This document shows, piece after piece, positions 26,148 to 34,317 of a stretch of 64,000 bases of DNA. The notes under the pieces were generated by a model. That model was given only the letters and a program-made list of their open reading frames with translations, made no database searches and was not told the DNA's origin. Where the stretch lies: contig JBCBCN010000007.1 in the NCBI GenBank assembly GCA_038530555.1, positions 62,001 to 126,000 of the forward strand, given 5' to 3'. This stretch comes from HKCCE3408 sp038530555. GTDB lineage: Bacteria; Pseudomonadota; Alphaproteobacteria; Rhodobacterales; Rhodobacteraceae. The stretch's first letter is position 1; the number at the start of each line of letters is the position of its first letter. The translations under genes and the position numbers were made by a program.

Positions 26148-26672
26148 CTAACCCAGATCGCTGCACTCGGCCTCAAGGGCGGTGATATCGCCGCCCAGCA
26201 TATCGTTGCCGCCAAAAGCGTGGAGCTGAAAACTCCGCCGCAGGTCAAGCTCATCCCAATCGGCTTGGCTTTGCGGCGGGTTTTGATCCGCGCGCGTGCC
26301 CGGGGCTCCGTAAAGGGTCAGGACCATCGGCCCGTCGAATCGGACACCCGCGAACGAAAACCCAGTGACGTCCTTGGCGTAGACTGAGACCAGATCGGTG
26401 CCGAAATCGCGCATCGTCGTGATCATCGTCCAGACACCGCCGCGGATATCCGGCTCAAGCAGCATTTCCCCTTCCAACAGATGCGCCACGACGCCGTCTT
26501 CCTGCCGGAACCGGTCGCCGGAGGTCACGAAACTCACGCTGCCGTCAAGCTCTGTACCCGGCCGGATCATGCCCACGCCTTGGGTCACTTCGATGGTAAA
26601 GGCCAACTCGCAAGACTGAGCATAGGCGGCCCCGGCAGACAGGATAAGGGCGAGGAATGAAGAACGGAGCAT
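26148..26672 (-). CDS. Secreted hypothetical protein
   Basis: 174 residues with signal peptide MLRSSFLALILSAGAAYA-QS. The mature domain is strand-rich with two cysteines (QSCELAF at the start, EAECSDLG at the very end), probably a disulfide closing the fold. Segments FTIEVTQGVGMIRPGTELDG and VSFVTSGDRFRQEDG look like a beta-barrel or beta-sandwich. No family recognised. ATG 26672 is chosen for the signal peptide; the open frame continues upstream for over 100 codons but reads as low-complexity shadow of the doxX gene. Convergent with dps. Confidence 0.65.
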   Translation of the reverse strand: MLRSSFLALILSAGAAYAQSCELAFTIEVTQGVGMIRPGTELDGSVSFVTSGDRFRQEDGVVAHLLEGEMLLEPDIRGGVWTMITTMRDFGTDLVSVYAKDVTGFSFAGVRFDGPMVLTLYGAPGTRADQNPPQSQADWDELDLRRSFQLHAFGGNDMLGGDITALEAECSDLG

Positions 26673-26800
26673 GGCAGCGCCTCGGGTTGAAATAGGCAAT
26701 AGCGATGGTGCCGCCTGCCCTCCCGCATAGCAAGTCCCGTGCAACACCAAACCCCGCGCCAAGATGGCACGGGGCATGACTTGTTTCGTGAGCGTGGCGC

Positions 26801-27157
26801 TTAGCGCCCCAAAATCTGATCGCGATGCGCGAAGGCCACCGTGGCGGCCAGGAGGCCCGCGACCAGGGCAGGCACCATCGAGGGCCCAAGGACCAGAATG
26901 TGGAACATCACAGCGCCGGCCATCGTGCCCGCCAAGAGCAAGCCACCAAAGACCTGGCGGCCCGGCACCCAGAGCAGCAAGACGCCCGTGACCTGCACGG
27001 CCCCGGCGAAATAGCGGAACCAATCGCCCCAGCCAATCTGATCGAACACGCCGACCACCATCGCCTCACCGGTGAACTTGCCGTAGGCGGCGAACAGGAA
27101 GAAGGCTGACAGCAGGACCTTGAGACCGATCAGTCCGATTTTCAGAACGGTGTTCAT
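26801..27157 (-). CDS. DoxX family membrane protein
   Basis: 118 residues with four predicted membrane helices (about 8-26, 48-64, 70-88, 93-110) and the DoxX-type start LKVLLSAFFLFAAYGKFTG, followed by YFAGAVQVTGVLLLW. DoxX-like proteins are small quinone-linked or redox-associated membrane proteins; the exact role here is unknown. The gene lies 9 bases after azoR on the same strand. Pairing with an FMN azoreductase suggests a shared quinone or thiol-redox stress function (inference). Confidence 0.8.
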   Translation of the reverse strand: MNTVLKIGLIGLKVLLSAFFLFAAYGKFTGEAMVVGVFDQIGWGDWFRYFAGAVQVTGVLLLWVPGRQVFGGLLLAGTMAGAVMFHILVLGPSMVPALVAGLLAATVAFAHRDQILGR

Positions 27158-27166
27158 CTTCAGCCC

Positions 27167-27751
27167 CTACGCCACGTTTGCCAGGGACGATACCTGCTTT
27201 TTAGCGGATGCCAATGACTCTTCTGGGCTGACCATCATTTGGTTGGCGGCGATGACTTCAACCTCGGTGATGCCCACAAATCCAAGGACGTGACGGACAT
27301 AATCGCTCAAAAAGTCAGCGTCGGATCCAATCTCCACCCCGCCACTTGCCGTCAGAACGATGGCCCGCTTGCCTTCCAAAAGGCCGACGGGCCCGCTCTC
27401 GGTGTATTTGAAGGTCAGGCCCGCCCGGGCGATCTGATCGACCCAGGCCTTAAACGCGGCGGGCGCGCCGAAATTATACATCGGCACACCGATCACCACG
27501 ACATCGGCGGCCTTAAGCTCGGCCACCATCTCGTCGGAGAGGGCAAGCGCGGCCTTTTGCGCCTCATCGCGCTGATCGGCGGGTGTGAAATTCGCCGTGA
27601 CCCAGGCCTCATCGATAATCGGAACGCCCAGGGACAGGTCACGGGTCGTGACGGTCGCGTCAGTGAATTGCGCGATCACGTCATCGCCGAGCGCCCGGGT
27701 GATAGAGCCCGTTTTGCGCGCGGAACTGTCCAAACGAAGTATCTGTGTCAT
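27167..27751 (-). CDS. azoR: FMN-dependent NADH-azoreductase / quinone reductase
   Basis: 194-residue flavodoxin-like enzyme reducing quinones and azo compounds by two-electron transfer from NADH. The start MTQILRLDSSARKTGSITRAL gives the FMN phosphate site (SSAR..GS), with PMYNFGAPAAFKAWVDQIARAG near 95-118 and LTASGGV near 140, all characteristic of AzoR. ATG 27751 is chosen over a 44-residue upstream extension crossing the promoter. Divergent from a LysR regulator 130 bp away, its probable controller, and followed by doxX. Confidence 0.9.
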   Translation of the reverse strand: MTQILRLDSSARKTGSITRALGDDVIAQFTDATVTTRDLSLGVPIIDEAWVTANFTPADQRDEAQKAALALSDEMVAELKAADVVVIGVPMYNFGAPAAFKAWVDQIARAGLTFKYTESGPVGLLEGKRAIVLTASGGVEIGSDADFLSDYVRHVLGFVGITEVEVIAANQMMVSPEESLASAKKQVSSLANVA

Positions 27752-27881
27752 GCTCGCTGTCCTTAGCTGAACGCCGACTATCCGGCCTGCGCTGAGATTT
27801 ACGACTTGAGCGCAGGCGCACAATATGCACAAAATATATGGTTGATGTGTGATTGCGCACAAAGCGGCCAAGGGAGTGCCC

Positions 27882-28766
27882 ATGTCATTCGATCACTGGG
27901 ATGAGATCCGCACAGCCTATCAAGTCGCGCGTCTGGGCACGGTGTCGGGCGCGGCCAATGCGCTTGGCGTCCACCACGCCACTGTGATCCGCCATATCGA
28001 CGCGCTCGAAGGCAAGCTCGGCGCCAAGCTCTTTCAGCGTCACGCCAGGGGCTATACCGCGACCGAGGCGGGCCAGGACCTTCTGGCCGTCGCCTCCTCG
28101 ACAGACGACCAGTTCACCCAGCTGGCCGGGCGCATCAAAGGCCGAGGCGATGAGGTAACGGGGGAGCTGATCGTTACGTCGCTTGAATCCCTCTCCCCCC
28201 TTCTGATCCCGGTGATCAGCCGTTTTCAGATCGAACACAGCGAGGTGAAAGTGCGGCTCTTGTCGGCCAACCGACTGCTGCGTCTGGAATATGGGGAGGC
28301 CCATGTCGCCGTGCGCGCGGGCAAGCTGCCCGAAGAGCCCGACAACGTGGTGCAGCCCTTCTTCACCCAAGCGCTGCAACTCGTGGCGCATCAGGATTAT
28401 GTCAACCGCCACGGCGCCTTGACCGAGGCCAATATCGCCTCGCACCGCTTCATCGGCTCGGCCGCTGACAATCCCCGCGCGCCCTTTCTGCGCTGGCTGG
28501 TGGATTTCGTGCCCGATGAGACCATCGTCTTTCGCACGACCGAGATGCGCGAGGCCAAGGACGCGATCCAAGCCGGGATCGGCATTGGCTTTGTCGCCTC
28601 CTGGGACCGCTATGAGGGCGACAACCTGGTGGAAATGCTGCCAAGCCTTGAGGAATGGACCGCCAAGATCTGGCTCGTCACCCATGTCGATTTGCACCGC
28701 ACAGCCAAGGTGCAGACCTTCTTGCGCTTTCTGAAGTCCGAGGCAAAAGACTGGCCGCTGGCTTGA
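27882..28766 (+). CDS. LysR family transcriptional regulator
   Basis: 294 residues. Winged helix-turn-helix at about 10-65 (VARLGTVSGAANALGVHHATVIRHIDALEGKLG), then an effector-binding domain from about 90. ATG 27882 is preceded by AGGGAG at 5 bases; an upstream ATG at 27849 gives an 11-residue extension without such support. Divergent from azoR-doxX, which it probably regulates. The gap holds TGCGCT...AGCGCA (27788-27814) and TGTG...CACA inverted repeats as possible binding sites. Its stop overlaps the start of the exporter gene. Confidence 0.9.
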   Translation: MSFDHWDEIRTAYQVARLGTVSGAANALGVHHATVIRHIDALEGKLGAKLFQRHARGYTATEAGQDLLAVASSTDDQFTQLAGRIKGRGDEVTGELIVTSLESLSPLLIPVISRFQIEHSEVKVRLLSANRLLRLEYGEAHVAVRAGKLPEEPDNVVQPFFTQALQLVAHQDYVNRHGALTEANIASHRFIGSAADNPRAPFLRWLVDFVPDETIVFRTTEMREAKDAIQAGIGIGFVASWDRYEGDNLVEMLPSLEEWTAKIWLVTHVDLHRTAKVQTFLRFLKSEAKDWPLA

Positions 28767-29671
28767 GCGCATCGTCAGAGGCGCCTGGGCGGACCGAAGC
28801 CTCGCGCGGGCATTTGGCGATGCTCGCCTTCGCCATCCTGATCGCGGGCTCCTATTCCCTGGGCGGGCGCGTCGCCGCTGAGATCGACCCCGCCACCTTC
28901 AACGCCGTGCGTTTCTGCCTAGCCGCGGGGGCCATCGGCACGCTTGTTATGGTGCGCGGCGGCATTGCGCGGACAGCTTTGGTCGCGCCCTGGCGCTACT
29001 TGCTTCTGGGCGGTCTCTATGGGGCCTATTTCGTGGCGATGTTCGAGGGGCTCAAAACTGCGACGCCGGTTTCTTCGGCTGCCGTCTTCACCCTCACGCC
29101 GGTCATGGCGGCGGGCTTCGGCTATATCCTTTTGCGCCAGCGCCTCACGCTATGGATGTCTTTCGCACTGGCCATCGGGGCGGCGGGCGCGCTTTGGGTG
29201 ATCTTCCGCGCCGATCTTGCCGCGCTCTTGGCCTTTGAGATCGGCCCGGGTGAGGCGATCTTCTTTTGGGGTTGCGTCGCCCACGCGGCCTATGCCCCGG
29301 CTGTGCGCTGGCTCAATCGCGGTGAGCCGGTGCTGATCTTCACCTTTCTGACGCTGCTGGCCACCTGCGCCGTGTTGATCCTGTGGACCCAGATCGACGC
29401 GCGGGGCATGTCTTGGACCGGGCAACGCCCGCTGGTCTGGATCACGCTGCTCTACACAGCCTTCGCGGCCAGCTCGATGACCGTCTTCCTGGTGCAATTC
29501 GCAGCGATGCGCCTGCCGGCCTCCAATGTGATGGCCTATACCTATCTCACTCCGTCCGTGGTGATCCTTTGGGAGCTTGCCCTGGGCGCGCCCGTGCCGC
29601 CGCCGCTAATCCTGGCGGGGGTTTTTCTAAGTGTCGTAGCACTTGTGATGCTGCTCCGGCCTGCGTCCTAG
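28763..29671 (+). CDS. EamA/DMT family exporter
   Basis: 302 residues with ten membrane helices in two five-helix EamA repeats, the drug/metabolite transporter layout (first helix MLAFAILIAGSYSLGG; second repeat starts around residue 155). The substrate is unknown; related proteins export amino acids, metabolites or drugs. Start uncertain: TTG 28763 overlaps the LysR stop (TTGA), giving coupling and an 18-residue polar N-terminus, whereas ATG 28820 would begin inside the first helix. Cotranscription with lysR is likely. Convergent with arsR, 2 bp apart. Confidence 0.85.
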   Translation: MSASSEAPGRTEASRGHLAMLAFAILIAGSYSLGGRVAAEIDPATFNAVRFCLAAGAIGTLVMVRGGIARTALVAPWRYLLLGGLYGAYFVAMFEGLKTATPVSSAAVFTLTPVMAAGFGYILLRQRLTLWMSFALAIGAAGALWVIFRADLAALLAFEIGPGEAIFFWGCVAHAAYAPAVRWLNRGEPVLIFTFLTLLATCAVLILWTQIDARGMSWTGQRPLVWITLLYTAFAASSMTVFLVQFAAMRLPASNVMAYTYLTPSVVILWELALGAPVPPPLILAGVFLSVVALVMLLRPAS

Positions 29672-29673
29672 GC

Positions 29674-30027
29674 TCAAAGCGCCTCATCGGCCCCATCTGG
29701 CAACTCCCGCGCGAGATAGGCCTCAAACGCGTCGAGATGCACCGGCTCGAATTGCCCAAAGCCCTGCATCCAAGTGGAGGCCGCCTTCAACGCGTCGGGT
29801 TCCAGCTTGCACCACTTCACCCGCCCGCGCTTTTCCTGGGCGATCAGACCGGCGCGGGTCAGGATGCCCAGATGCTTGGAGATCGCGGCGAGGGATATCT
29901 CGAAAGGCTCGGCCACATCCGTCACGGCCATATCATCCTCCAAGAGCATCGCCAGGATTGCGCGACGCGTCGGATCGGCCAGGGCCGCGAAGACGAGATC
30001 CAAGGGGGGGTCCAAGGGGTCGTTCAT
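29674..30027 (-). CDS. ArsR family winged-helix regulator
   Basis: 117-residue dimeric repressor type: LVFAALADPTRRAILAMLLEDDMAVTDVAEPFEISLAAISKHLGILTRAGLIAQEKRG covers the whole winged helix (about 10-70). The classic metal motif ELCVCD of ArsR/SmtB is absent, so metal sensing is not supported. An inverted repeat TCAACC-GAAA-GGTTGA lies 30 bp upstream, a likely autoregulatory operator. It diverges from the atp operon (200 bp) and converges on the EamA gene. Confidence 0.88.
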   Translation of the reverse strand: MNDPLDPPLDLVFAALADPTRRAILAMLLEDDMAVTDVAEPFEISLAAISKHLGILTRAGLIAQEKRGRVKWCKLEPDALKAASTWMQGFGQFEPVHLDAFEAYLARELPDGADEAL

Positions 30028-30057
30028 CGCCCCTGGATGCCGAGCGCCCGCCGAAAG

Positions 30058-30073
30058 TCAACCGAAAGGTTGA
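30058..30073 (-). promoter_or_regulatory. Inverted repeat upstream of arsR
   Basis: TCAACC (30058-30063), GAAA spacer, GGTTGA (30068-30073): perfect 6-bp arms 30 bp before the arsR start and 155 bp before atpI. Size and place fit an ArsR-type operator for autoregulation (inference). Confidence 0.5.
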
Positions 30074-30227
30074 ACATCACCGGCTCCTCGCAACTCAAAT
30101 GCCATCCTGTCGCATGGTAAATTATTTGTTTAATTTCATATACTTAGATAGATCCGCCGCCCCGCGTAATCGAATTGACTCCCGTGGCCTCGCCGCCTAG
30201 CTTCCGCGCAACCTCTCGGAGGGCGCC

Positions 30228-30572
30228 ATGGCGGAAAAATCCGACGCGCAAAGGCTGGCTGAGCTCGAAGCAAAGCTGCAAAACCTACGCGCCGAGCCAG
30301 AGCCAAATCCGCATATGGGAGAGCATTATTCTCAGGCCCAGATGGCCTGGCGGATGGTGATCGAATTGGTGGCGGGTCTGGCGATCGGGTTCGGCATCGG
30401 CTACGGGCTCGACGCCCTGTTGGGGACCAGGCCATTTCTGATGGTCGTGTTCTGCCTCCTCGGCTTCATCGCCGGGGTCAAGACAATGATCCGGTCAGCG
30501 CGCGAAATGGGCGCCAAGGCCGAGAGAGACGGGGCCTATCAAAACGCGGCCGAGAGACAAGAGGACGACTAA
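30228..30572 (+). CDS. atpI: ATP synthase assembly protein AtpI family
   Basis: 114 residues. A charged N-terminus is followed by two membrane helices (about 45-65 and 70-88; LVAGLAIGFGIGYGLDALLGTRPFLMVVFCLLGFIAGVKTM), the AtpI/AtpR layout. It assists assembly of the c-ring of F-type ATP synthase. SD GGAGGG precedes the ATG. First gene of atpI-B-E-F'-F, with the atpB start one base after its stop. The upstream 200 bp has an AT-rich stretch around 30120-30155, the likely promoter region. Confidence 0.88.
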   Translation: MAEKSDAQRLAELEAKLQNLRAEPEPNPHMGEHYSQAQMAWRMVIELVAGLAIGFGIGYGLDALLGTRPFLMVVFCLLGFIAGVKTMIRSAREMGAKAERDGAYQNAAERQEDD

Positions 30573-30573
30573 G

Positions 30574-31425
30574 GTGGCAAACGATCCAAACACAGCGGCA
30601 GCGCCGTCCACCTCTGGCGGCAAGATGGTGGCCTTCATCCTCTTTGGCCTCGCCGCGCTGATGTTCATCCTGGCCATCACCGGCACGGAAACGCCCGGTC
30701 TGCAGATCCATCCGATGGATCAGTTCGAGGTCAAGCGCATCGTGGGTGAGGGCGAAATTGGCGCCTTCACGATCACCAATGTCACGCTATGGCTGGGCCT
30801 CGCAATCGCCGCCGTGATCGGGCTGATGGTTCTGAGCACGCGCAAGCGCGACGTCGTGCCGACCCGCAGCCAATCCATCGCCGAGCTGCTCTACGGCTTC
30901 GTGCGCAAGATGGTGGAAGACGTCGCGGGCAAAGACGCCCTGCCCTACTTCCCCTACATCTTCACGCTGTTTCTCTACATCCTGTGCGCCAACTTCCTCG
31001 GCCTGATCCCCACCAGCTTCACGACCACCTCGCATATCGCGGTCACCGCGGTGCTTGCTATGGCCGTGTTCCTGACCGTCACGATCCTCGGCTTTGTTAA
31101 GAACGGCGCGAGCTTTCTGAGCCTCTTCTGGGTGTCCTCGGCGCCCCTACCCCTGCGGCCGATCCTCGCCGTGATCGAGCTCATTTCCTACTTCGTGCGC
31201 CCGGTCAGCCATTCCATTCGTCTGGCGGGCAACGTCATGGCGGGCCACGCAGTGCTCAAAGTCTTCGCGGGTTTTGCCGGTGCCATGGGCGCCGCCTCCG
31301 TGGCTCCGATCCTGGGCGTCGTGGCGATATACGCGCTCGAAGTGCTCGTCTCGGCCATTCAGGCCTACGTTTTCACCATTCTGACCTGCGTCTATCTCAA
31401 AGACGCGCTGCATCCGCATCACTAG
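30574..31425 (+). CDS. atpB: ATP synthase F0 subunit a
   Basis: Proton-channel stator subunit. 283 residues with GTG start at 30574; the next in-frame ATG (about 30625) would remove only the polar N-terminus. HPMDQFEVKRIVGEGEIGAFTITN precedes the main helices; SIRLAGNVMAGH near 215 carries the essential arginine facing the c-ring, and SAIQAYVFTILTCVYL is the conserved last helix. An extra hydrophobic stretch near residues 15-35 precedes the canonical region. Located between atpI and atpE. Confidence 0.95.
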   Translation: MANDPNTAAAPSTSGGKMVAFILFGLAALMFILAITGTETPGLQIHPMDQFEVKRIVGEGEIGAFTITNVTLWLGLAIAAVIGLMVLSTRKRDVVPTRSQSIAELLYGFVRKMVEDVAGKDALPYFPYIFTLFLYILCANFLGLIPTSFTTTSHIAVTAVLAMAVFLTVTILGFVKNGASFLSLFWVSSAPLPLRPILAVIELISYFVRPVSHSIRLAGNVMAGHAVLKVFAGFAGAMGAASVAPILGVVAIYALEVLVSAIQAYVFTILTCVYLKDALHPHH

Positions 31426-31471
31426 GTCAGCCCGAACTCACCTCATTCCATACACGTAAGGAGACAGGATT

Positions 31472-31708
31472 ATGGAAGGCGATATCGCACAAATGGGCCA
31501 ATTCATCGGCGCAGGCCTGGCCGCTATCGGCTCTGGCGCAGCTGCCATCGGTGTGGGCCATGTGGCCGGCAACTTCCTGGCTGGCGCTCTGCGCAACCCC
31601 TCGGCTGCGGCCGGTCAAACCGCGACCCTCTTCATCGGCATCGCATTCGCCGAGGCCCTGGGCATCTTCGCCTTCCTCGTCGCGCTGCTGTTGATGTTCG
31701 CCGTCTAA
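31472..31708 (+). CDS. atpE: ATP synthase F0 subunit c
   Basis: 78-residue hairpin of two membrane helices joined by the polar loop ALRNPSAAAGQT. The proton-carrying carboxylate is the Glu in FAEALGIFAF near residue 60. Glycine-alanine rich first helix (GAGLAAIGSGAAAIGVG). Strong SD AAGGAG at 31457-31462 with the ATG ten bases on. Stoichiometric over-expression relative to neighbours is usual for this subunit. Confidence 0.97.
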   Translation: MEGDIAQMGQFIGAGLAAIGSGAAAIGVGHVAGNFLAGALRNPSAAAGQTATLFIGIAFAEALGIFAFLVALLLMFAV

Positions 31709-31785
31709 ACCGCGCGGAGATCCTTACGTTTCGGTTGCGCTGACACCGGCGCAACCGGCAATCTGGGTTCCAAAGGACGACGATC

Positions 31786-32319
31786 ATGGCCGACGAAGTA
31801 ACAAGCGGAGCCGAGGCGAGCAGCGCAGGCATGCCGCAGCTCGAATTCAGCACTTTCCCGAACCAGATCTTCTGGCTCGTCGTGGCGCTCGTGGTGATAT
31901 ATGTGCTGCTCAGCCGCGTGGCGCTTCCTCGGATCGCTGGCGTGATGGCCGAAAGGCAGGGCACGATCACAAATGACCTTGCCGCCGCAGAAGACCTCAA
32001 GCGCCAAGCCGCTGATGCGGAAGCGGCCTATGAAAAGGCCTTGAGCGATGCCCGTGCCGAGGCGCAGGAGATCGCGGCAAAGACCCGCGCCGAAATCCAA
32101 GCGGATCTCGATGAGGCAATGGCCCAGGCCGATGCCCGCATCGCGGAACAATCCGCTGAAAGCGAGGGCCGGATCGCCGAGATCCAGGCGGGCGCGCTGC
32201 AATCCATCGAAGACGTGGCCCGCGACACGGCGGCTGAAATCGTCACCGCCATGGGTGGCTCGGCCACGCCGGACGCGGTTGCCAAGGCCGTGACACCACG
32301 GGTCCGGGGGGACGCATGA
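31786..32319 (+). CDS. atpG: ATP synthase F0 subunit b'
   Basis: 177 residues: one N-terminal membrane helix (about 28-48, IFWLVVALVVIYVLLSRVALP) and a long coiled coil (about 55-160), forming the peripheral stalk as a heterodimer with b. Presence of separate b and b' genes is typical of alphaproteobacteria and phototrophs. The stop overlaps the next start by 4 bp (ATGA), coupling b' and b synthesis in equal amounts. The symbol for b' varies (atpG, atpX, atpF2). Confidence 0.93.
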   Translation: MADEVTSGAEASSAGMPQLEFSTFPNQIFWLVVALVVIYVLLSRVALPRIAGVMAERQGTITNDLAAAEDLKRQAADAEAAYEKALSDARAEAQEIAAKTRAEIQADLDEAMAQADARIAEQSAESEGRIAEIQAGALQSIEDVARDTAAEIVTAMGGSATPDAVAKAVTPRVRGDA

Positions 32320-32894
32320 TGACCAGACTTTCGCTCAGCGCTGTTCTCACTCTGGCGCCTGTCGCAGCCCTGGCCGCTGATGACAAGCCCCACGGCCTGT
32401 TCAATCCGTCGCTCGCCAATACCGATTTCATCGTGGCGATCGGTTTTGTGCTGTTCATCGGCGTTCTGTTCTACTTCAACGTGCCCAGCATGCTCATGGG
32501 CCTGCTCGACAACCGGGCCGAAAAGATCAAGTCCGACCTCGCTGAGGCCCGCGCCCTGCGCGATGAGGCGCAGTCGATCCTCGCCAATTACGAGCGCAAG
32601 CAGCGCGAAGTGTCTGAACAGGCAGAGCGCATCGTCGCCGCGGCCCGTGAGGATGCCTCCGCCGCCGCAGAAGAGGCCAAGGCAGAGCTGCAGCGCTCCA
32701 TCGACCGGCGTCTGAAGGCCGCCGAGGATCAAATCGCCAATGCCGAGGCCCAGGCCGTGCGCCAAGTGCGCGACCGCGCCGTCGAAGTGGCGGTTGCGGC
32801 GGCCGGTGAGCTTTTGAGCCAGCAGACGACTGCTGCCCAGGCCAACAAGCTGATCGACAGCGCCATCGAAGAGGCCGGTCAGCGGTTGAATTAG
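32316..32894 (+). CDS. atpF: ATP synthase F0 subunit b
   Basis: 192 residues. The N-terminal hydrophobic stretch with Ala-rich end (LTLAPVAALA) may be a signal-like segment; the membrane helix is at about 40-60 (IVAIGFVLFIGVLFYFNV), then a coiled-coil stalk rich in Ala, Glu and Arg. Consecutive ATGs at 32316 and 32319; the first overlaps the b' stop. Last gene of this F0 cluster and followed by a terminator; F1 genes are not in the window. Confidence 0.93.
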   Translation: MMTRLSLSAVLTLAPVAALAADDKPHGLFNPSLANTDFIVAIGFVLFIGVLFYFNVPSMLMGLLDNRAEKIKSDLAEARALRDEAQSILANYERKQREVSEQAERIVAAAREDASAAAEEAKAELQRSIDRRLKAAEDQIANAEAQAVRQVRDRAVEVAVAAAGELLSQQTTAAQANKLIDSAIEEAGQRLN

Positions 32895-32922
32895 CGCGTC
32901 TCTACAACAATCGACATCGCAC

Positions 32923-32950
32923 CGCCCCCGCCTGAGCCACGGGGGCGTTT
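32923..32950 (+). terminator. Intrinsic terminator after atpF
   Basis: Stem CGCCCCC (32923-32929), 11-base loop, GGGGGCG (32941-32947), then TTT. Positioned 28 bases after atpF and 10 bases before the convergent S58 peptidase stop. Confidence 0.7.
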
Positions 32951-32956
32951 CGCGTT

Positions 32957-33967
32957 TCAGCCCCCGCGATCCGCGCCGTAGGCCTGCGACCAGGTCGGCT
33001 TGGGATCGCCCGGCGCAGGTGTCGCGGCGTAGATCGCCCGTGCCACGGCTCGGGCCAGACAGCTTGCCGCCGCATGACCCAGATGGATCATGTCCGGGCC
33101 CTCGGTCACGATAGGCCGTTGGCGGCTGGAGGCGGCAAAAACGATATCCCCGTCGAACGGCGTGTGCGAGGGAAGGATAGCGCGGGCCAGGCCGTCATGG
33201 GCCATCACCGACAGGCGCTTGAGCTCGGCTTTGCTCAAGATCGCGTCGGTCGCCACGATGGCGATGGAAGTGGCGCTCCCCGCGCCCATCCCCTGCTCGA
33301 CCTTCGTGGGTGCCCAAGAGGCCGGGCCAGAAGCACTCCCCAAGCCACCGAACTCGGTCCCAAGCTCGAAGGGCGCGGCGAAGAATTGCCCCGTCGAGCC
33401 ATGGATAACTGTGCCGATCGGATTGGCCACGACCATTGCACCCACAGTGACACCGCTGGGCAAAACCGCTGAGGCCGATCCCAGACCACCCTTAAGGTCT
33501 GCCGTCGTCGCCCCGATCCCGGCCCCGGCACTGCCGAGCGCGAAATCAGCGCCCTGCGCGGCCAGGGCCTCGACGCCCAGCAGGCGCCACGGCGCGGGGC
33601 CGTCCTCCCCGCGCGCGGGATAGTCGAGCACGATGGCGGCCGGCACGATGGGGACGGTTTTGCCATAGACCGGCACGCCCCTCCCTTGCGCCTGAAGGGC
33701 CTCCGCGACGCCCGATGCGGCCTCCAGGCCCATGGCCGAGCCGCCGGACAACACGATGGCATCGACCCGGTCGATCAAGGCCTCAGGCGTCAAAAGGTCC
33801 GTCTCTCGCGTGCCTGGCGCCCCGCCCATCACATGGCAGGAGGCGCCGAAAGGCTCGGGCCCGGTCAGCACCGTGGCGCCGGTTTTCATCGGCGCGTTCT
33901 GCGCATTGCCGACCGCGAAGCCCGGCACATCGGTGATCAAATTGCGCGGGCCGGGCACCATCTGCAT
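32957..33967 (-). CDS. P1/DmpA family (S58) N-terminal nucleophile aminopeptidase
   Basis: 336 residues of the DmpA/P1 family, autoprocessed N-terminal-nucleophile hydrolases that release N-terminal residues, including D- or beta-amino acids. Features: LITDVPGFAVGNA at the start, TGATVLTGP, AIVLSGGSAMGLEAASG near 100, GATTADLKGGLGSAS, and GSATSIAIVATDA near 255, where the nucleophilic Ser would be freed. ATG 33967 overlaps the preceding stop (TGATG). Last gene of the peptide-uptake operon, fitting cytoplasmic hydrolysis of imported peptides (inference). Confidence 0.85.
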   Translation of the reverse strand: MQMVPGPRNLITDVPGFAVGNAQNAPMKTGATVLTGPEPFGASCHVMGGAPGTRETDLLTPEALIDRVDAIVLSGGSAMGLEAASGVAEALQAQGRGVPVYGKTVPIVPAAIVLDYPARGEDGPAPWRLLGVEALAAQGADFALGSAGAGIGATTADLKGGLGSASAVLPSGVTVGAMVVANPIGTVIHGSTGQFFAAPFELGTEFGGLGSASGPASWAPTKVEQGMGAGSATSIAIVATDAILSKAELKRLSVMAHDGLARAILPSHTPFDGDIVFAASSRQRPIVTEGPDMIHLGHAAASCLARAVARAIYAATPAPGDPKPTWSQAYGADRGG

Positions 33968-34317
33968 CACGCGTCGGGTCCCAGGCTCAGATGCGGCACG
34001 ATCCCGCGTTCGACACCCAGCGCCTGCAAATGCTCGGTCGCGCCGAGCGGGCAAGTGTGGCCCTCATAGGCCCGGGGCAGCACGACGATCAGACACTCCC
34101 CGACAGTTAGGCTTTCGGCTAACCGTTGCGCCGAGGGCGCCTCGAACCACTGCGTCAGCCGCGCCTGGGCTCCGGAGGCGGCCACCACTTCGACATGGCC
34201 CAGATCAAGCGTGGGTGCCGCGTCCAGCAGATGCGCGAAGGCCAGCGGTTGGCTGGCGAAGCGGCCGCGGAAAAGCGCGATATCCGCAGGCAGATCGCGG
34301 CGCGTCACTTGGGTCAA
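33967..34317 (-). CDS. Hypothetical protein between SDR and S58 peptidase
   Basis: About 116 residues. The start is probably TTG 34317, overlapping the SDR stop (TTGA), or GTG 34308; an ATG appears only inside the SDR gene. It ends in a TGATG overlap with the S58 peptidase start. Contains LRLTQWFEAP-like and LIVVLPRAYEGHTCPLG segments; no membrane segment and no known family recognised. The double overlap and operon position argue that it is translated. Confidence 0.55.
   Translation of the reverse strand: MTQVTRRDLPADIALFRGRFASQPLAFAHLLDAAPTLDLGHVEVVAASGAQARLTQWFEAPSAQRLAESLTVGECLIVVLPRAYEGHTCPLGATEHLQALGVERGIVPHLSLGPDA

Noticed and set aside
26673..27023. N-terminal extension of the secreted protein at 26148
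   Set aside because: It is a shadow of doxX; a signal peptide begins at ATG 26672.
27788..27870. LysR binding sites in the azoR/lysR gap
   Set aside because: TGCGCT...AGCGCA and TGTG...CACA repeats are present but imperfect for a T-N11-A LysR box. Mentioned only in the lysR entry, not called as a site.
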